Assembly: GCA_029224185.1 (NCBI GenBank)
Contig: CM055194.1
Location: 21,429,674-21,493,673, forward strand
Source: Karalla daura
Lineage: Eukaryota; Chordata; Actinopteri; Chaetodontiformes; Leiognathidae
DNA length: 64,000 nt
Direction of reading: 5' to 3'
Part shown: positions 24,876-38,146 of the stretch, piece after piece
How positions within the stretch are numbered: position 1 is the stretch's first letter
Layout of the letters: the number at the start of each line of letters is the position of its first letter
Translations under genes and position numbers: made by a program
The notes under the pieces: generated by a model
Seen by the model: only the letters and a program-made list of their open reading frames with translations
What the model was told of the DNA's origin: nothing
Database searches by the model: none

Positions 24876-27800
24876 CGGTTTCGTAAGGGTCGTAAATACT
24901 TTTTTTCACACAATAGGGCATTATGTAGACCTGAAGGCTACCTGGCATCACAGTTATTTATTTCCTCCAACATCCTCTGGTGAGCCCGAAAGGACCAAGA
25001 TGTTTTGTTGTAATGTCTTCAGTCATGTTTTCAAGACAAAGTTCAACAGAGTTGGGTAATTACAACCATGTGGATATGCTTTTTTGTCTCTGCAGGATTC
25101 GGAGTGAGCTAAATTTACCAGACTGAACTGAGGGAGAACTGGGATTAATACGAGTCGGGTTGAGATGATATCATTCCACCTTTAATTATCGGAGGATGTA
25201 TTTAAACTCTTGCCTGAACATTTCCACATTGTATCCCTCAATAAATAAATGGGCAGCTTAGTTGCCACCACATGAATTTTACAACAGAGAAACTTAACAG
25301 GGAAGCACCCATTAAATCAGATCTGAGCGTCGACATGCATGCCTCCACACACACACATTGAACATCACACCCCCCTCTGCACATTCATACCCCCCCAAAT
25401 ACACACACACACACGACTCCCTATTGAACATGGCAATTCAGTGTAATGGGGAACATGCAAGCCCGCTGTAGGGGCCGCCCTCAACATGCAGCGGAGTCAT
25501 GCAGGATGATTTGTAGAGTGCTGCAGAGGCTCTTAGTGAGACTCCCAGTCTCACACTGACACCCAGAACGACCAGGATAGGCTGGAACAAAAGAAATACA
25601 CCCCTAGAGGAGTTTCAAAACCATATACATGTATGTGTGTTCATATGCCCGGCCCCCCCTCCCTTCCCTTCTTCACTGTCTGTCCTCCCTCTCTCTCTCT
25701 CTCTCTCTACCAGCAGTCCCTCCCTCTCCCCTCTAAACAGAACCACATTTCGCCAGGCACTAATCTGGCTACGGTGAAAACACACCACTGTCTGTGTATT
25801 GTACTTTCAGAGCACAGGGAAATACTTTTACTTGTCCTGCCTTCCCCACTTTTCTGCCCCCACTCACTCGTCTCTCATTGCTTTCTTTCCTGCACACACA
25901 TTTGTATACATATAGGTAACCCCCCCCCAACACACACACACACACACACACACAGCATGTGCCAACCTGAGGTAAATACATGTGGTTTGAGGAGCAGGCA
26001 CCCTAAACGACCCAAAGAGTCGCGTGGGCTTGTGATGTCGCTGATTTTTCCGATCGTGGTCATCAAAGTAAGGGTTTGGGTTGGGGAGCGGGGGTGGGGG
26101 GTCTGGAGTTGTGTCCCGAGGTCTGACTCTAGATGTTTTCAGCAGTGAAAACATGCAACACGAACGCGTCCTGTCGAGATAAGACGTTTTTCTGTCAGGA
26201 TTAATGTGTTTCATCCGTGAGTGGAAAAATGGTCGGTGGTGAGGCCTGCGGTGACTCCATGTGCTCACGTTGGTCAAAAGAAGCTGAGCTGTTTTATATG
26301 GACCAGTAAGCATTATCATTTCATGTAGCCTGGTTTGGAAGGAGCTGGGAATTTGGGGTTTGGGTCCCTCATGGAGCTCTAATGGAAAAATGACTAGTCA
26401 GTACAGAAACTAGTTGTGGAATAAGTACACACACTTCTACCTTTAAACAAACACATAAAACTCTGCATCCTTTGATTCCCAGCCCTCGATATGTCAGCTC
26501 CGATTAGCGGTATCATCCATCGATAGCGGGATATGATCTGAGGCAACTGTGTCTCTCTGTCCTTGCGTGAGTGTGTGTGCAAACTTAAGATGATGTGTGC
26601 TTTTGTCCGCGCTTACACTTGCATATTAGTCAGATTCTTGAAGCCATGCCGGATCTCTCCCAGCGCTGAAAGAAAGAACCATGAGAGACCACCGGAGCCT
26701 GATGGGAGCTTTCAGGCTGTCTTTAGCTGGGCCAGGAGAGCCGCCGCTGAGCCAAATCACTTCCATGACAGCCTCTCTGCAGAGAGGGAGAGATTCATGG
26801 CCAGAATTAGTCACACTGCGTGGTCGTCCATAGGGGTGAGCCGGTGCGTATGAGGGTCACTGCAGGCAGAAATTGTGCCGGAGGAGCTCATTTTAAAGGA
26901 TTTGAATTTGTTTCCATTAGTTGTTGTTTTTGTTATATAGCTAAGTATTATAGCTGTGGTGGTCTCTCAGGGGCAACAAACCTGACTTACCCACACAGCT
27001 ATAGTCGCCTTCATAATGAAGAACATACTGTAATACAGCTAAAGGTCAGTACTGGGGTTCCCACAGACATATTCAGCAAAAAAGTACATAAAAAAGATTT
27101 TCTGTCATACAGACTGGCCACACTAAAAAAAAAAAGAAAGAAAATCAAGTGACACATGAATGCTCCGAATACTTACTTTTTATGAGGCGTTCAAATGTGC
27201 AGTAACTCTAAAAAGCGTTGCCTCATGTCTGATGCAAGATATTCCATATTGACATTTTGGATATCGTAGCTCTTTACACAGGTGCTGAAGCTGGACGCTC
27301 ACCAAGAAAATGATTTTTCAAGTAGTCTGGTAGTGTGCACGGTAGTGTGTAACAGTTGGAAGCTGGCTCTCGAGAGATTTCCAGTGTATTTACACTGCGG
27401 GGAGATACAGTGATGTGTTTAAGAGAGGTTAGGATGAGTCAAAAGTTAAGGTTACACTTGTTTAAATCGGCACGGTTAGAGAAAAAGAAAAACGAAACGA
27501 AAAAGAAAAAGAAAACGAAATGTGGGTTGTTTTGGGTGGGTTTCTTTTTTTGTTCTGAATGCTGAGCAAGTCAAATGAGGCAATGTTGAGGCTCACTGGA
27601 GCTTCAAAGCCTTTCAATTTACATCACTGACTGTCAGAGTTCCCATTTTCCACACTGAATATATGTTCATTCTCTGACTCTTCAGTTTGGGCAGAGGTTA
27701 AGCCTAAGGTCACGGGACCGTAGAGGTGTGTGTATGTGTGCGTGTGGTAAAGTGGTATCGAGGGATTAGAGGTCGGTTTCGTAGTGTCATCACGGTCTTG

Positions 27801-28014
27801 GGGTTTGTGGTTGGAGCCTGCAGGGTCAGGGTGGAGTGTGACTGGGTCTAGAGAAGATCCCAGCTGGGAACGCTGTGGTCCGCTGGTGGTTTTTCCTGGG
27901 GTGGATGAAAATATGATCGCTGCACCACACGCATGAAGACACACACAAACACTAAAACAAACAAGGACACACAGGCTAGCTCATGTTCAGCAGAACACTG
28001 CCAGCAGAGACGAG

Positions 28015-28679
<665 letters not shown>

Positions 28680-30191
28680 GTGGGGCACAAGAACAACTCT
28701 TTCTACTTCTTGTCCCTCTCTCGTGCCGCCCCACCACCCACCCACCCACCTCCTCCTCTGTCTTTTCTTTCCATCATTCCCTTCCAAGGCAGGCATTTCT
28801 TGCCTCACCTTACCTGGAGCGCTGCTCCGCTCGCCTCTGCAGAGACCTGGCCTTGTGCAGCTGTGCTGCCCCGGTGATGCAGTGGGAGAGGAATGCGGGA
28901 CTTCAAAGTACAACACGAGAGGAGACAAAGAATGGCAGTGTTCAAGGGGGGATGAGAATATGTGATCTCATAAAACAGCACACAAACACATTGGTCCGTT
29001 TATGCGAGGTTAGGCAGCAGAGGATGATGAGGAGGAGGGAAGACCTGCCTCACATGTCCCCCTGCCCGCTCTGTGGGAACCAAGAGGAGGAAGAGGCGGG
29101 TATACACGTGATGTTGTTCCCCAGAGATAGAGCACATTGTAACTGTTCATGTCCACGGTTAAGTGACTGCTAAAAACACACGGCCCGGGAGTGGGACGCA
29201 GAGAGGCCGATGTGTGTGATAGGACTGTGGTTTCAGTGAGAGACTCTCTGGATGAGACGATTGGAATTCCATAACCCTTGTAACTGCAAAAGACAGAGGC
29301 CGGGGCCCCTGAAAAAAGGCAGAAGTGAAAAGAGAAAGGAGGCAAAGAGAGAAATGTAGCAAGATTCCAAGAGAGCGGAAAGAATCCTCAGACTGCTCGC
29401 TAACAGTTTGAGGGGCTAATGGCTTTCAGATGTGCGGGACGTCTTTTGTATTTTCAAAGGAGCATAAAACATTCCCTCTCAGAGGAATCCAAACAACGGC
29501 TGGAATTCACAGACTGAAAATTCACAACAGAGGCTAGAGAGAAACGTTTGTCCCATGTTTGCACATGTTACAAGTATTGTGAGTTTTACATCCTCGACAG
29601 ACCTTTTTTTTTTTTTTTTTAATAAACCTTTTTCGGTTCCTTACCCCCCCCCCCACTCGGGGTTGATGTCTTCTCTTTGGGAATGCTGTAATGGGTGCAG
29701 GGAGCCTGGGCGGGGGTGGTGTTCTCCCTATTTCCTGTTCAAACTTTGGGGGAGCTGGGACTTGGACGAGGTGAGGTCATTTCTCGCTCCAACTGTAAAG
29801 TTGACTGCAGGGGGAGTGGGACGGGGGGGGGGGGGCTGGAGTCCACTCTTAAGTCACGTGCAAGTTATGGCTGCTCGGTGGCTGACCACATGCTCCATTT
29901 ATCAGACAGTTTATACCTCTATTAGGTTGTCATTTCAGTCAATAACATCTACCGTAAAAACAAAAAGCACATTTTAAAAGCGTCTCATATATTAGCTGAG
30001 AATGAAAGTTTTCGCTCTCTGGCCAAGGCTTTGAGGAGCCTGTTAACTACTACTTGCTTTGTCCAAAAATCCACCCTCTGGCACCTCTAAACCAAAGTCA
30101 TTATTCAATAATTAGCATGCTACACCTCATTTATTTCACTCGTTGTCCCTCATATGCCAGACTATTATTCAGGCGGAGGACGTCGTGGCGT

Positions 30192-30199
30192 TGACGTCA
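30192..30199. promoter_or_regulatory. CRE palindrome TGACGTCA
   Basis: A perfect eight-base CREB/ATF element in a CpG-containing patch, 53 bases from a YY1-type site and about 200 bases from an X-box-type palindrome. No gene is recognised next to it. Confidence 0.45.
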
Positions 30200-30251
30200 C
30201 CCGTGCGTCTCTAAAGACCATCGCGAGGCTCATTTACAGGTAGCGCTGGAT

Positions 30252-30264
30252 GCCGCCATCTTGG
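30252..30264 (-). promoter_or_regulatory. YY1-like site
   Basis: GCCGCCATCTTGG is the reverse complement of the YY1 core AAGATGGCGGC. YY1 sites of this kind are typical of positions just downstream of vertebrate transcription starts. Motif evidence only. Confidence 0.45.
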
Positions 30265-30397
30265 CTGTGCCTGACTCCACCTAACTCTCTCCTGATCCTA
30301 ATCCATTCCAGTAAAAGCAACTTTTGGTCCCTAACTTACTGTTGGACCTAAACCCCTTTTTCGCCTCGCACTGCCAACTTCCTGGAATCATCCCCCG

Positions 30398-30410
30398 GTT
30401 GCCAGGCAAC
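30398..30410. promoter_or_regulatory. RFX X-box-like palindrome
   Basis: GTTGCCAGGCAAC followed by AAGCAG. The same extended string, with one base changed, occurs at 10577. Confidence 0.38.
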
Positions 30411-32174
30411 AAGCAGCTGGCGGCCCAAATGACTGAGTTGTCCGTCAACTACCTCCGCCTCGACGGTGCAGCGTAAACATTCATTATGATGTTGTAGGAA
30501 CAACACCAACACAGCCATACCCTGTCATTTTCATCTCACTCTCCACCGCAGAGCGAATGAGCCTATTTCTCAAAATGTCGAGGTTTTCCTGCAAACAGAC
30601 GCAGACAGTCCATAGGAAGGAAGGAAGGACGGATGGATTGGGGAAGGATGGATGGGGAATCAGTACCAGACATTCAGCAGAAGTAGGTTGTGGTGTTATG
30701 AGCTGGAAAAACACATCAAATATAAGATATCCTTCTACTCTGTAAACCATCTGCCATCCTCGTATCCAAGAATGTCTTCTAAAGATTCACTGTTTCTTTC
30801 TGTCCGGAAAATGTATCTGACAAGCTCGGTCTCTTTCAACATATTGAACCATAATCCAAACAGCTTTACAAAGACCGCTTCAGAGGCTGCAGCCGGATGA
30901 CATCAGGACAGTGCGTAACCTACTTTCACTATGATGCGATTCAATAGCTAATTTTCACCTCGTGCTCGTTTCGCATAAAACCCACCAGGAATTTTCCCCA
31001 GGCCCGGCCTCTGTGGCCAGTCTGAGGCAGCCCTTGCCGGGGTGTGGTCCTCCGAAATGACTTATGCCACATAGTTGCAGAGGAAAAGGATGAAAAATGA
31101 AGCCTAATCCTCCCCCTGCCCCTGTTGTTGGAGGGAGGAGTTGGGGGGTGTGTGTGTGGGGGGGGGTGCTTAGGTTTGGGAATGATTTGTCACACAGAGT
31201 ACGGCAACTGTGATAGCTCCTTCCTCCCCTCCACTTGAAATGCTTTCGTGCCAAAAATGCGTCACCTCCATTCAAGTGTGGTCATAATTTGCCCCAATGC
31301 TGGAGCACACATGGACAGGAATTTACTGTAGTCTCGTGTTTTAAAAGCCTTGAATTTATGTTAAAATTTAAAAAGTCGGGCTCTGCTAATGGAGGTTTCT
31401 GTGTAGCACAAGGTATGGAGACAGCAGAGTTGTTTTATATTTTCAGCCCAGGAGCATGTTCTCCCTCTGTGATCTGGGATGAGGTATTGGATCTTTGCAG
31501 GAACTTTATCCTCCGTTTTCAACCTGAACTCGTCTTACCGTTGCCTGGGGTTAAACTCTGTAAATCCTTGGAGATTTTCATGCTCAAAACATGAAACAAC
31601 CGCCCTTGTACACTACCACCATTAAATACCCTCAGCCCATGATGTTATTTTGTGACGAAATGTTGTAATTTGCCTTTTCACGCTGTGAACTTCACCTCTA
31701 CATGCGTAACTCATTTGCTCCATTAAGTACTGATTTCCTTCATTTTCCAGAGTGCCCTCTGACTCTCCCCGGAGAGCATGGCATGGCTCAACTTGTCTCA
31801 TTCAGCTGCAAATTATTGTTATGTGCAAGAGCACACCGCGATAACATGAATAATGTGATAATAATAACGATGGTAATGGCAAGGCAATATTTCCATACAA
31901 CATCTCCATAAAAAGTGAGTCATGCCCTGCAATAAAAAACGCAGCACACGGCTGCTTTGCACTGAGCTGTGTCACTGTAAATGGACCCTGGAGCTGGTTT
32001 GGTGAACATGAGCAACACAAACATTCGTATTCTAACTGTCTCTCTCTTTACTTAAGAAACACACAATCTTCCAGCAACACCCTGCATTGTTCTCACCTAC
32101 AGCTAGATCCCAGTATTCCATTAGCAACATTAAGCATCCATGCAATATTGGGATCTCTAAAGTACTCAGATCCG

Positions 32175-32214
32175 CAGCACATCCTGGACAGGTCGCTAGT
32201 CCATCGTTGGGCAT

Positions 32215-32262
<48 letters not shown>

Positions 32263-32355
32263 CTATTCACTCACACCTATAGGAGCAATTTAGAGTCAAT
32301 TTAGAGTCCCTAATCACACACTTGGTCCGCCTGGTATTTGAACCCTGGACTGCTG
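32175..32355 (-). repeat. SINE-like fish repeat copy, minus orientation, with CA expansion
   Basis: Contains the reverse complement of the body end (CCTGGACAGGTCGCTAGTCC), then (CA)22 at 32216-32259, then ATTCACTCACACCTATAGG and a decayed head (TTTGAACCCTGG) near 32337. Confidence 0.7.
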
Positions 32356-33199
32356 AACACACATTCATTATGTGTAATAGCACAAAAATAAAAATAAGAT
32401 GTGTTGGTTTAACTATGAGATGAGATACAGCTTCATTTTTACCTGCTGAGTAAACGTGGTCGTCATAGAAGTCCCACTATAACCTCAACTTGCGTGCTTT
32501 GATGAATCTTGGTTATATCAGTTATGTTTCTCTCCTTTGTTCTCTCGTTCTCATGATCACAAGCTTTTTCCTCATATTCACCGCAATCGTAATCACTAAG
32601 GAACTAAACAACCAAACAAACTGTTCATAATTACAAAACAAAAGCAAGACTCCGCAGTGTTGCAAAAATGAGATGAGATCAGGAAACCGATAATACACCG
32701 TTGTTGCCTCATTTCGGATGATTGTACCAATCCACCAGGTGCAAGCCAGTGAGAAAACGCTCGATCAAGTAAAATCTAACCAAACACATCACTCGTGCTA
32801 AATACATGCATGATTGACGAGTGTGCTCCATCTGGACCCTGTATGCCTCTTTTTACAAACACTTTTCAATCTCTGTCAGCTGGGAATAAATGTTTATCCA
32901 TAAATGTGGGCTTTTCCAATGGCAGAACAGGTAGAAATGGAGGCAGGAAATGGGCCAAGGACTGAACGCAATACGACTTCTTTGGGACGGCCGAGGCTCT
33001 GAGTCGCTACTGCTGTCCTCGAGCATATGATTAACGCTCTTGAAGAGCAGGTGGCATGACCGCCTGTGCCACCAGTGTGGGATGAATGGTCAAATGCTCG
33101 GATCTCTTACAAAGCATGAGAGAAGCACCACTTTGGTCTGCTCACATATAGATTTAGCCCGTTAACGAATGGGTTAATCCATTATCTTACCTGCTTTCT

Positions 33200-33400
33200 A
33201 CACCGACAGTGTCGCAGTGGAGATGCCAGTCAATCACAGGGCACACACACACACACACACACACACCATTCTCTCTCACACTTACTTGGTGGAAGTGTGA
33301 GAGTTCATTTCTCATTTCCAATTAGCCGAAACATGGCACTGGCATTCCTGGAGAAATACCGGAGAACGTGAAAACTCTACACAGAAATGCCTTCAATTTA
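33200..33400 (-). repeat. SINE-like fish repeat copy, minus orientation
   Basis: Decayed copy with GCCAGTCAATCACAGGGCA, a CA tract at 33242-33266, and GGAGAACGTGAAAACTCTAC near 33361, which match other copies in the window. Confidence 0.6.
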
Positions 33401-34959
33401 TTCAAAATTCTTATCTAACATGTCTTTGCATTGGCGGAACAACACACCATCTGTTAGACTGTTGTATGTCAGCTAGTGCATGGGTAAAACTGTATTTTTG
33501 CTTATGCATGTGGAAGCACAACCGTGTGTCCTTGTGTTGTCAGTCTGTGGGCTGGAAAAGCCGCAAAAGGCTTTTTTATGAGCGTGAAGCTCTTGTAAAG
33601 CAGGTGTACTTGGGACAAATGGGAGAACAGGGCGTCCGGCTCGCTGGCAACCTGCTGCCTGTTCTGCTCCGCTCGGCTCTGCTGCTGCCGCTGCCGTGCT
33701 GTGATCATTAGAGGTTTGGACAACAGATGCTAAGACGCTTGGAACATCCTCTTAACCTACCTGCCTATCAGCATTCCTTCCACCTTTCGTCCATCGCTCC
33801 ACTCCTTCCTGTCCTGTCTCACGCTCGCCTCTTGCCAGGCTGCAGCTGTTTTCACGGGGAATCACAGAGGGGCAGACCTGTCATGTGAGTCTGCGTGGGG
33901 AAGGAGATAATAAAAACAAGCAGGAGGCTCCGAGCGAGACATAAATATGTCAAGATTCTTGGAAGGAATTGTCACATCGTGCTGGTACAAAGCAAACATA
34001 TACTGTTTGAGAGCCGATAAAACAAATTAAGAAGATGCCTCCTTTATCCGTTCTATGAGAAACTGAAGTCATGTCCTTCTATCAACACAAACAGATCCTG
34101 TTGTTGCCTGTAATGGTCTGTGACACATTTGTTTAGGGTCAACCCTCTATTGCTGTAAGACACGCATATGCTCTGAGGCCTATTAAAGCCGCGTATCAAT
34201 GGACCACCCAAGAGTTTTACACAAACCTAAAAAAAAAGGGAGGGGAGGGGGTGGTTTAGTCTAGAAACACAGAGCAGAGCACACATAGTGACAAGAGGGA
34301 AGATCTAAAGGGATGATGAGTCAATTTTTACACTCTCAACTCTGGGTATACAAATGGTGCCGTCACATATGCTTTGCCTGTGCATACAAACAAACACACA
34401 CACACACACACCGCAGACAATACAAGGCTGCAAGATCTCTATAATACTGGTTTCTCTGCAGGTCAGTTTGGGTCAAAAGGTGGCCAGCTGTGTATGCTGC
34501 ATCACGTTAGTGCGACCCGTTCCTGTGGTGTAACTCCCCGCCTTGCTCAGGCACACCGCAGTTCTGAGCTCTCCTATTTAGATTGGTCAGTCGAGGTCAC
34601 TTTCTGCTCATTTCTGCGCTAACAAACTGCATCATGACAGCAGGATGATTTGTTCTGGAGAAGGAGACAGTTTACGTTGCCATTCCACCTTCTTCACATT
34701 GTGTTTGCATGTTAGTTTGCCAGTACACAAGCACAAACTTTCTTTGTTTGGATCTTTGAGGTTTTGCAGACCCAGGGCTGTGTACAATCACACACATACA
34801 CACACACACACACACACACCCAACAGACAGCCAGAGGAGCATGAGGAGACATTACCAATTTGGTGAATATCACCATCTTTCTCCAATTTGACTCCCTACA
34901 CATTTTATAGTTTGTGTTTGATGAGGGTAGCTTGGCTCTGTACATCTAGTATCACCAAT

Positions 34960-35125
34960 CTATCTTCTCCAATTGAGCGAAACATGCATATTTCTGGAAT
35001 GTGGGAGGAAACGAGTGTACCTGGAGGAAACCCATGCAGACACATGGGGAGAACACATGGGCAAACTCTACGCAGAACGGCCTTCACTCCAACTGGAAGT
35101 CTTCTTGCTGTGAAGTGCCAGAACT
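34960..35125 (-). repeat. SINE-like fish repeat copy, minus orientation
   Basis: Shows AAACATGCATATTTCTGGAA, TGTGGGAGGAAACG, CCATGCAGACACATGGGGAG and TCTTCTTGCTGTGAAG in the order seen in the other minus copies. Confidence 0.7.
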
Positions 35126-37835
35126 ACTGTGTTATAATTTTCCCCAGATACTAAAATCACTACCCGAACCTTCTCTAAGTCTTAATAATTAACAGGTATA
35201 CGGACTGTTTGATTAGTATAGAAACATAAGGTACACAGTTCATTTGCTCTGTTACATATCTCTCCAGTCTTACACACTTCTACACACTTCTGGTGGCAAA
35301 TTCTGCAAATCAGTGTCACTTAAAACCTGCCTTTTAGAGGAATTCAGGTGAAACAGCTGGTGAAAATTATATTTTTGATGTTAGATTTAAGTTAATTTTC
35401 ATAACGAGTAATTATACGTTTACATTTTCTATGCTTTACTGCACTTTGCTCTAGGTTTCACTTGAAAGCCAGGAGGGGCTGCTTTCACTCGCCCTCCAAC
35501 ATGTGTTTGCTCGGCACTGACAAGTGCGATCCTGCTCAGCTGGGCTGAGGCGGCTTGTCACCCCACCGGAGCTCCCACACGGGGCCACTTTGAAGTGTCG
35601 AGGGCCCCCCACATGGAGAAAGCAGCACTGTAGGTGTAGGAGCAGACAGGGCCCCCGGGGGGTGGGAAGAAGGGGGTTTTGTCAGGAAGAAAGGCGGTGC
35701 TGTGGCAGTCCAGCTGTTTGCTCTGCCAGCCCAGCACCGAGGACAGACACAGGATCTAGAAGAGTCAATATTTGTTGCTTTGTGAGCCGCTGGTAGACCC
35801 GCTGAACTCTCGACGGAGACGAGAGCCACGCTGCCAGTTCGTCATTTTTGTGGTTCGTTAAATTCTTGCCTCTCCAAAGCCGTGAGACGCACTTTCAAAA
35901 CGCAGGGTAAACTCAGTCATCAATTTCCCCTAGACTTCCTGCGACGTTGCTTGGAAGTGAAAAGAGCTGAGAAGTGACTGTGTAGGTGTGTGGTCCCGCG
36001 GAGGAAGTGTGTGTCGGCCCTTCTATAACATGGGCTCCAGCATCTGGTCCTAGTTGGAGGCTGGTGGTTTGAGTGTGCTCTGCGTAGTTTGAAAGTCTCC
36101 TCCGCATCAGTGCGCTCTCTGACTCAGTCCCCTTCACTTTGCGTCACCAGATGAAATAAAGAGTCTGCATGTGGCCGGCACGCAGATATCTCAGAACCAC
36201 GTAGCAGACGATGAGTGTCAGTACACATTTGACACCAGCAGCCACGATGAGTTCCCAACAACTTTAGATTCAGAGAGGAATACTGTGTGAGAGAGGATCA
36301 GTGATCTCCTTCTTCCTGCATGTGTTCATGGGACTATTATGCTTGTTTGTTTCTCTGGATGTGGGAATGAGTAAAATTTTGAGGTTTCCGACTTCAGTTA
36401 AGGTATAAATAGCACTCACTTTACAAGTTAGACTTGGCGTAAGGTTGTATTAGAGTATGTTAACGTTGGAATGATATCCTAAAGCGATATAAGTGTCTGT
36501 CTGTTTGTGTGATCACTGTAATCGGAGGACTAGCCTGAGGAATGCAGTCAGCTCTGTCAGCTCTCTCTCCAGCCCGTCCATCTTCATTATGGTCGTTCCC
36601 ACATACTGGTCATGTGATTTACAGCTACGGGCCCCAACTCTGGTGATATAGGGCAAATTCCTGACCGGGATCAGTCAAGTTTCATACACACAGCAGGGCT
36701 CAGGAGCCGAGGCCAGAGCGGGAATGGAACGAGAGAAGGGGAGATATGGAGATAAGTGGGTGGAAAACAAAGAGAAGGAGAAACGATATAAAGATCTAAT
36801 CTGTTTATTGCAACTAATTTGAGGTGTGAAACAGTGTCGCTATCAAGTAATATTCTTTTTGAGGAACCAATCAGAGACGTTATTGGGGGAGAAGGAGCAC
36901 AAACAGGCAGGAGGTTAGAAAAATGAGATAGACCGAGGGGGGAAAACCACACAGAGCTCTAGTCATTTCCAAGTCCATGGTTTTCTCTGAGAGGTGTGAG
37001 GTTTTACAGTGTTTAAATCACCAAAGTATTGTTGACACAAGACCTCAGCAGAGATCGCGGGCCAGTTGAGGGGAACAGCCATTTGAGCGCCTCTGCTGAA
37101 AAGTGTGGAGGCGGCCATCAGATCGGGCCGCAGCATATGTCATTCATGCATGCAGCCTGGCTTGTGTCCCGGTTGTGTTACAGTACATTTTCACCATGGG
37201 GAGGCAGCGTCAGAGCCAAGCCCATGCTCACTAACAGATTTACAAAGCTCTCCAGAAGAAGCTGGTTTTAGCCCCGGCAGACGGCTGATCACACGGGGAG
37301 ATTAAGGCTATTTAGGAACGTGCGCGAGCAGAACAACAATGACTTATTACGCAGCCTCTGAAACAATGTAAGAGGTCCACAACACATTCCTGGCTGTCGT
37401 TGCTGATGCGTGATAAGGCCGCGGCTGCGGAGTGATCATTCCTATCATTGTGAGTGGTCAGCGCACTGCGAAAAACAACACCGTCATTAACCCACCTGAA
37501 CAAAGAGCCCGGATTGTAACACGTGAGATAATGTTAAAAGGCGTGGTGTGTAATTGACTCAAACCACTTCAAAACCGAGAGGACGCGTAAGTGGAAGGCG
37601 GTGGATGGGAGGAATCGGGGCAGCAGCTGCCTGTAAGCAGAGGTCAGAGGGGTGATGTGTCTGATTGATTGTTATTTGCGTGATAATGATAAGGTGGAGG
37701 TAAGCTGCGGTGACACAACCTTTCCTACGACTGCTCAAGTCGAGGAACATGACATTAGGATCCTTTGCTTAGAAGCGTTAATATCTTACAGTGGAAATTC
37801 CCAACTATAGCTAAAAGTCTGGCATTCAAAGCCAT

Positions 37836-37935
37836 ACACTCTCACACTCACACTTAGGGGCAATTCCTCCACTTAAGCTAAACATGCATGTTTTTGGTCT
37901 GTGGGAGGACCCATGCAGACATGCAGAGAACTTTC
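37836..37935 (-). repeat. SINE-like fish repeat fragment, minus orientation
   Basis: Short fragment with CTCACACTCACACTTAGGGG, AAACATGCATGTTTTTGG and CTGTGGGAGGACCCATGCAG. Confidence 0.65.
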
Positions 37936-38116
37936 AACCTTCATGTCATCCTCAACAGGAATTCATTATCTACAAAATGTACTTAAAGTATCAAACATTT
38001 CTAAGTTCATTTTATGAAAAGAAATGTTCTGTGTCCGTCTTTCGCAGTAATGTAGTTTGGGATTAGTCTTTGGAGGTTGATCCAGCATTGCTGTCTCGTG
38101 AGAACAAAGTGTCTCC

Positions 38117-38146
38117 AAACAGGCAACTTCTCGGAGTTGCCTGTTT
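38117..38146. repeat. Perfect 12-bp inverted repeat with 6-nt loop
   Basis: Arms AAACAGGCAACT (38117-38128) and AGTTGCCTGTTT (38135-38146) are exact reverse complements around the loop TCTCGG. No coding frame or known RNA gene is recognised around it. Confidence 0.9.

Noticed and set aside
28853..29173. 106-codon frame with CPLCGNQEEEE resembling a zinc-binding segment
   Set aside because: A single CxxC without a partner pair and no flanking splice pattern or homology recognised; probably chance or an old retroelement scrap, but there is not enough to call it.
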